This document shows positions 63,704 through 64,000 of a stretch of DNA of 64,000 bases, one piece after another. Numbering within the stretch: the first letter of the stretch is position 1; each line of letters opens with the position of its first letter. Made by a program: the position numbers and the translations under genes. Origin of the DNA: Eledone cirrhosa. Lineage: Eukaryota > Mollusca > Cephalopoda > Octopoda > Eledonidae. The notes beneath the pieces were generated by a model, which saw only the letters and a list, made by a program, of their open reading frames with translations, ran no database searches and was not told the origin of the DNA. The stretch spans positions 166,920,022 to 166,984,021 of the forward strand of contig OZ024743.1 of the NCBI GenBank assembly GCA_964016885.1. Reading direction: 5' to 3'.

Positions 63704-64000
63704 CTAGCAGTGGTACCCGGCGTTGCATGGGATAAGGTATTTTGGAACGCGGGCCGCCAACAAACTTAATCTTGGAAAAACTGCATGCCTCGACAATATG
63801 TAAAGAAAATAAACCGAATACTCTGATGGCTGGATAATCGTTAAGATTTTCCTCGATGAAGCAGGAAAAATGCAGGTTTTCACCTATTGCAGGCCCTAGG
63901 GCACCAAGAAAATGAATTTTTTTTATGTTCATAATATGCCTTGAAATTTCGGGAAAATCGGCTAGACGTAATGCCTAAAAAGAGCCCTAAAAAGCTGAAA
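63704..64000 (-). mobile_element. Helitron 3' end, continuing beyond the window
   Basis: Minus strand ends GCCGGGTACCACTGCTAG followed by T (63707-63704), the CTAG terminus with GC-rich hairpin region. The body runs to the window end ('ttcgggaaaatcggctagac'). No coding part is seen here. Confidence 0.55.

Overview
The window looks like repeat-rich animal DNA, most likely from a cephalopod mollusc and probably an octopod. The grounds are tRNA-headed SINEs of the cephalopod type, an RTE-like LINE ending in (GATGAT)n, Penelope-like elements and many CATA/TA microsatellites. The species is inferred from recalled repeat families, not proven. No rRNA, functional tRNA, operon or CRISPR array is visible.

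One host gene can be supported. Two spliced exons on the minus strand (9089-9015, then 7359-7266) join in phase and encode a segment of a TMEM184C-like seven-helix membrane protein. The 1,655-base intron between them is mostly a 15/16-bp minisatellite. The remaining exons are not visible, so 1-7265 is probably intron and 9090-64000 is intron or upstream DNA.

Layout: 1-6450 holds LINE and SINE relics. 6480-9140 holds the host exons and minisatellite. 9145-13650 holds SINEs, a non-autonomous hAT element, a mariner relic, tandem LINE-tail modules and a Helitron end. 14376-22800 holds an RTE-like LINE, a gypsy LTR, a Penelope-like element (PLE1) and another LINE with an inverted 5' end. 22900-30000 holds hammerhead-bearing repeats, a CR1/Jockey-type LINE with a perfect palindrome, a chimeric LINE and a SINE. 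30768-34590 is a nearly intact RTE-like LINE (LINE-B). 34690-44362 is another RTE-like LINE (LINE-A) into which a 5.7-kb Tx1/L1-clade LINE has inserted with a 15-bp target duplication. 44363-53400 holds LINE pieces, a GIY-YIG fragment, a hammerhead palindrome, a 310-bp repeat array and a second Penelope-like element (PLE2). 53580-58880 holds inverted repeats and a cluster of LINE tails in microsatellites. 58892-62170 is a Helitron relic split by a young non-autonomous LTR element with a tRNA-Trp-type primer site. 62870-64000 holds another hammerhead repeat and a Helitron end.

The strongest unusual signal is a set of hammerhead ribozyme motifs scattered over 50 kb. They share one design: a CUGAUGA/GAAA core, stem II with a pyrimidine mismatch at its fourth position, and a self-complementary 8-nt stem III followed by A. 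The stems covary between copies. Two of them sit head to head in a near-perfect palindrome at 46494-46851.

The elements work together only as parasites. The LINEs appear to supply the 3' tail used by the SINE at 29573 and by the orphan tails. The Tx1 LINE, LTR element and PLEs lie inside or against older elements.
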